Source of the DNA: Flavihumibacter cheonanensis
Lineage (GTDB): Bacteria; Bacteroidota; Bacteroidia; Chitinophagales; Chitinophagaceae
Direction: 5' to 3'
Assembly (NCBI RefSeq): GCF_022352215.1
Contig: NZ_JAKRWF010000003.1
Location: 477,854-541,853, forward strand
DNA length: 64,000 nt
Of the stretch, positions 63,873 through 64,000 are shown in pieces. The notes beneath the pieces were generated by a model that made no database searches, was not told the origin of the DNA, and worked only from the letters and a program-made list of their open reading frames with translations. Within the stretch, counting starts at the first letter, position 1. Each line of letters starts with the position of its first letter. The translations under genes were made by a program, and so were the position numbers.

Positions 63873-64000
63873 TCAATCGAAAAGCGCTTCTGCCTGAGCT
63901 ACACTTTCCGGCTTTCCTACATCAATAAACCGATCTCCGCTATGATCAAAACCCATGATTTTATGGGTTCCTGCCAGGTCGAGGTAAACATCTATCAGCG
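63873..64000 (-). CDS. C-terminal end of a sugar-phosphate nucleotidyltransferase (cut by window)
   Basis: Only the last 42 codons are in the window, ending LFD and TGA at 63873-63875. The visible part includes HKIMGFDHSGDRFIDVGKPESVAQA, in which FIDVGKPE is the conserved end-motif of NDP-sugar pyrophosphorylases (mannose-1-phosphate guanylyl- or hexose-1-phosphate nucleotidyltransferase type). The nucleotide-binding N-terminus lies beyond the edge, so the specificity cannot be told. It lies 117 bp upstream of the PSD1 gene start. Confidence 0.65.
   Translation of the reverse strand, partial: LIDVYLDLAGTHKIMGFDHSGDRFIDVGKPESVAQAEALFD

Overview
The window looks like a chromosomal piece of a Bacteroidota genome, most likely Chitinophagaceae-like. 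This is inferred from the UpxY/NusG-type antiterminator, the -7 promoter element of TAnnTTTG form, the gliding-bacteria style of the Wza/Wzc proteins, and a DUF1501/DUF1549-DUF1553 cytochrome operon of the kind shared by Planctomycetes and Bacteroidota. No rRNA, tRNA, CRISPR array or insertion sequence was seen.

About 55 kb (272-55515) is one large surface-polysaccharide locus. It is transcribed almost entirely on the minus strand, so it reads from right to left. Block A (55515 down to 37350) starts with an UpxY-like antiterminator, then Wza and Wzc, an ABC exporter, an unusual aldolase / CMP-Kdo-synthetase-like / HAD phosphatase trio, a capsule-type transferase, acetyltransferase, several glycosyltransferases, an epimerase and a large secreted LamG-containing protein. 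A single plus-strand gene (36067-37410, Wzy/ligase type) interrupts the array and overlaps its convergent neighbour by 61 bp. Block B (36019 down to 28147) carries an asparagine-synthase-like amidotransferase, glycosyltransferases, a WcaF-like acetyltransferase, Gmd and Fcl for GDP-L-fucose, an orphan LuxR-type response regulator and a putative GT-A transferase.

Block C (27921 down to 272) begins with its own promoter and leader and holds a UDP-HexNAc dehydrogenase/epimerase pair, a second Wza/Wzc pair, a complete-looking legionaminic-acid branch (LegB, LegC, acetyltransferase, LegI, LegG, PtmE-like, LegF), a Wzx flippase, two capsule/sialyltransferase-like transferases, an EpsG-like Wzy polymerase, three GT4 enzymes, two paralogous polysaccharide-deacetylase-like proteins, a PglC/WcaJ-type initiating transferase, two ATP-grasp ligases, a DUF218 protein and a secreted beta-helix protein. 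The left 22 kb is visibly richer in A+T than the right half, which suggests separate acquisition.

The most interesting regulatory signal is a 20-bp sequence, GACTGAGGAGGCGAAGCTAT, present exactly twice on the minus strand. One copy lies just before upxY and the other just before the first gene of Block C. It contains a GC-GAA-GC mini-hairpin core reminiscent of the ops element used by RfaH, so it may be the recruitment site by which one UpxY protein controls both blocks. The most interesting metabolic signal is the aldolase/KdsB-like/HAD trio, which may make a CMP-activated ulosonic acid by an aldolase route.

Right of the locus (55776-64000) lie a WbpD-like acetyltransferase, a plus-strand HGSNAT/DUF5009-type membrane acyltransferase, a three-gene cytochrome/DUF1501 group, and the end of a sugar-nucleotide pyrophosphorylase-like gene cut by the window edge. 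Intergenic and even coding DNA there carries purine/pyrimidine-tract repeats and a perfect 17-bp hairpin.
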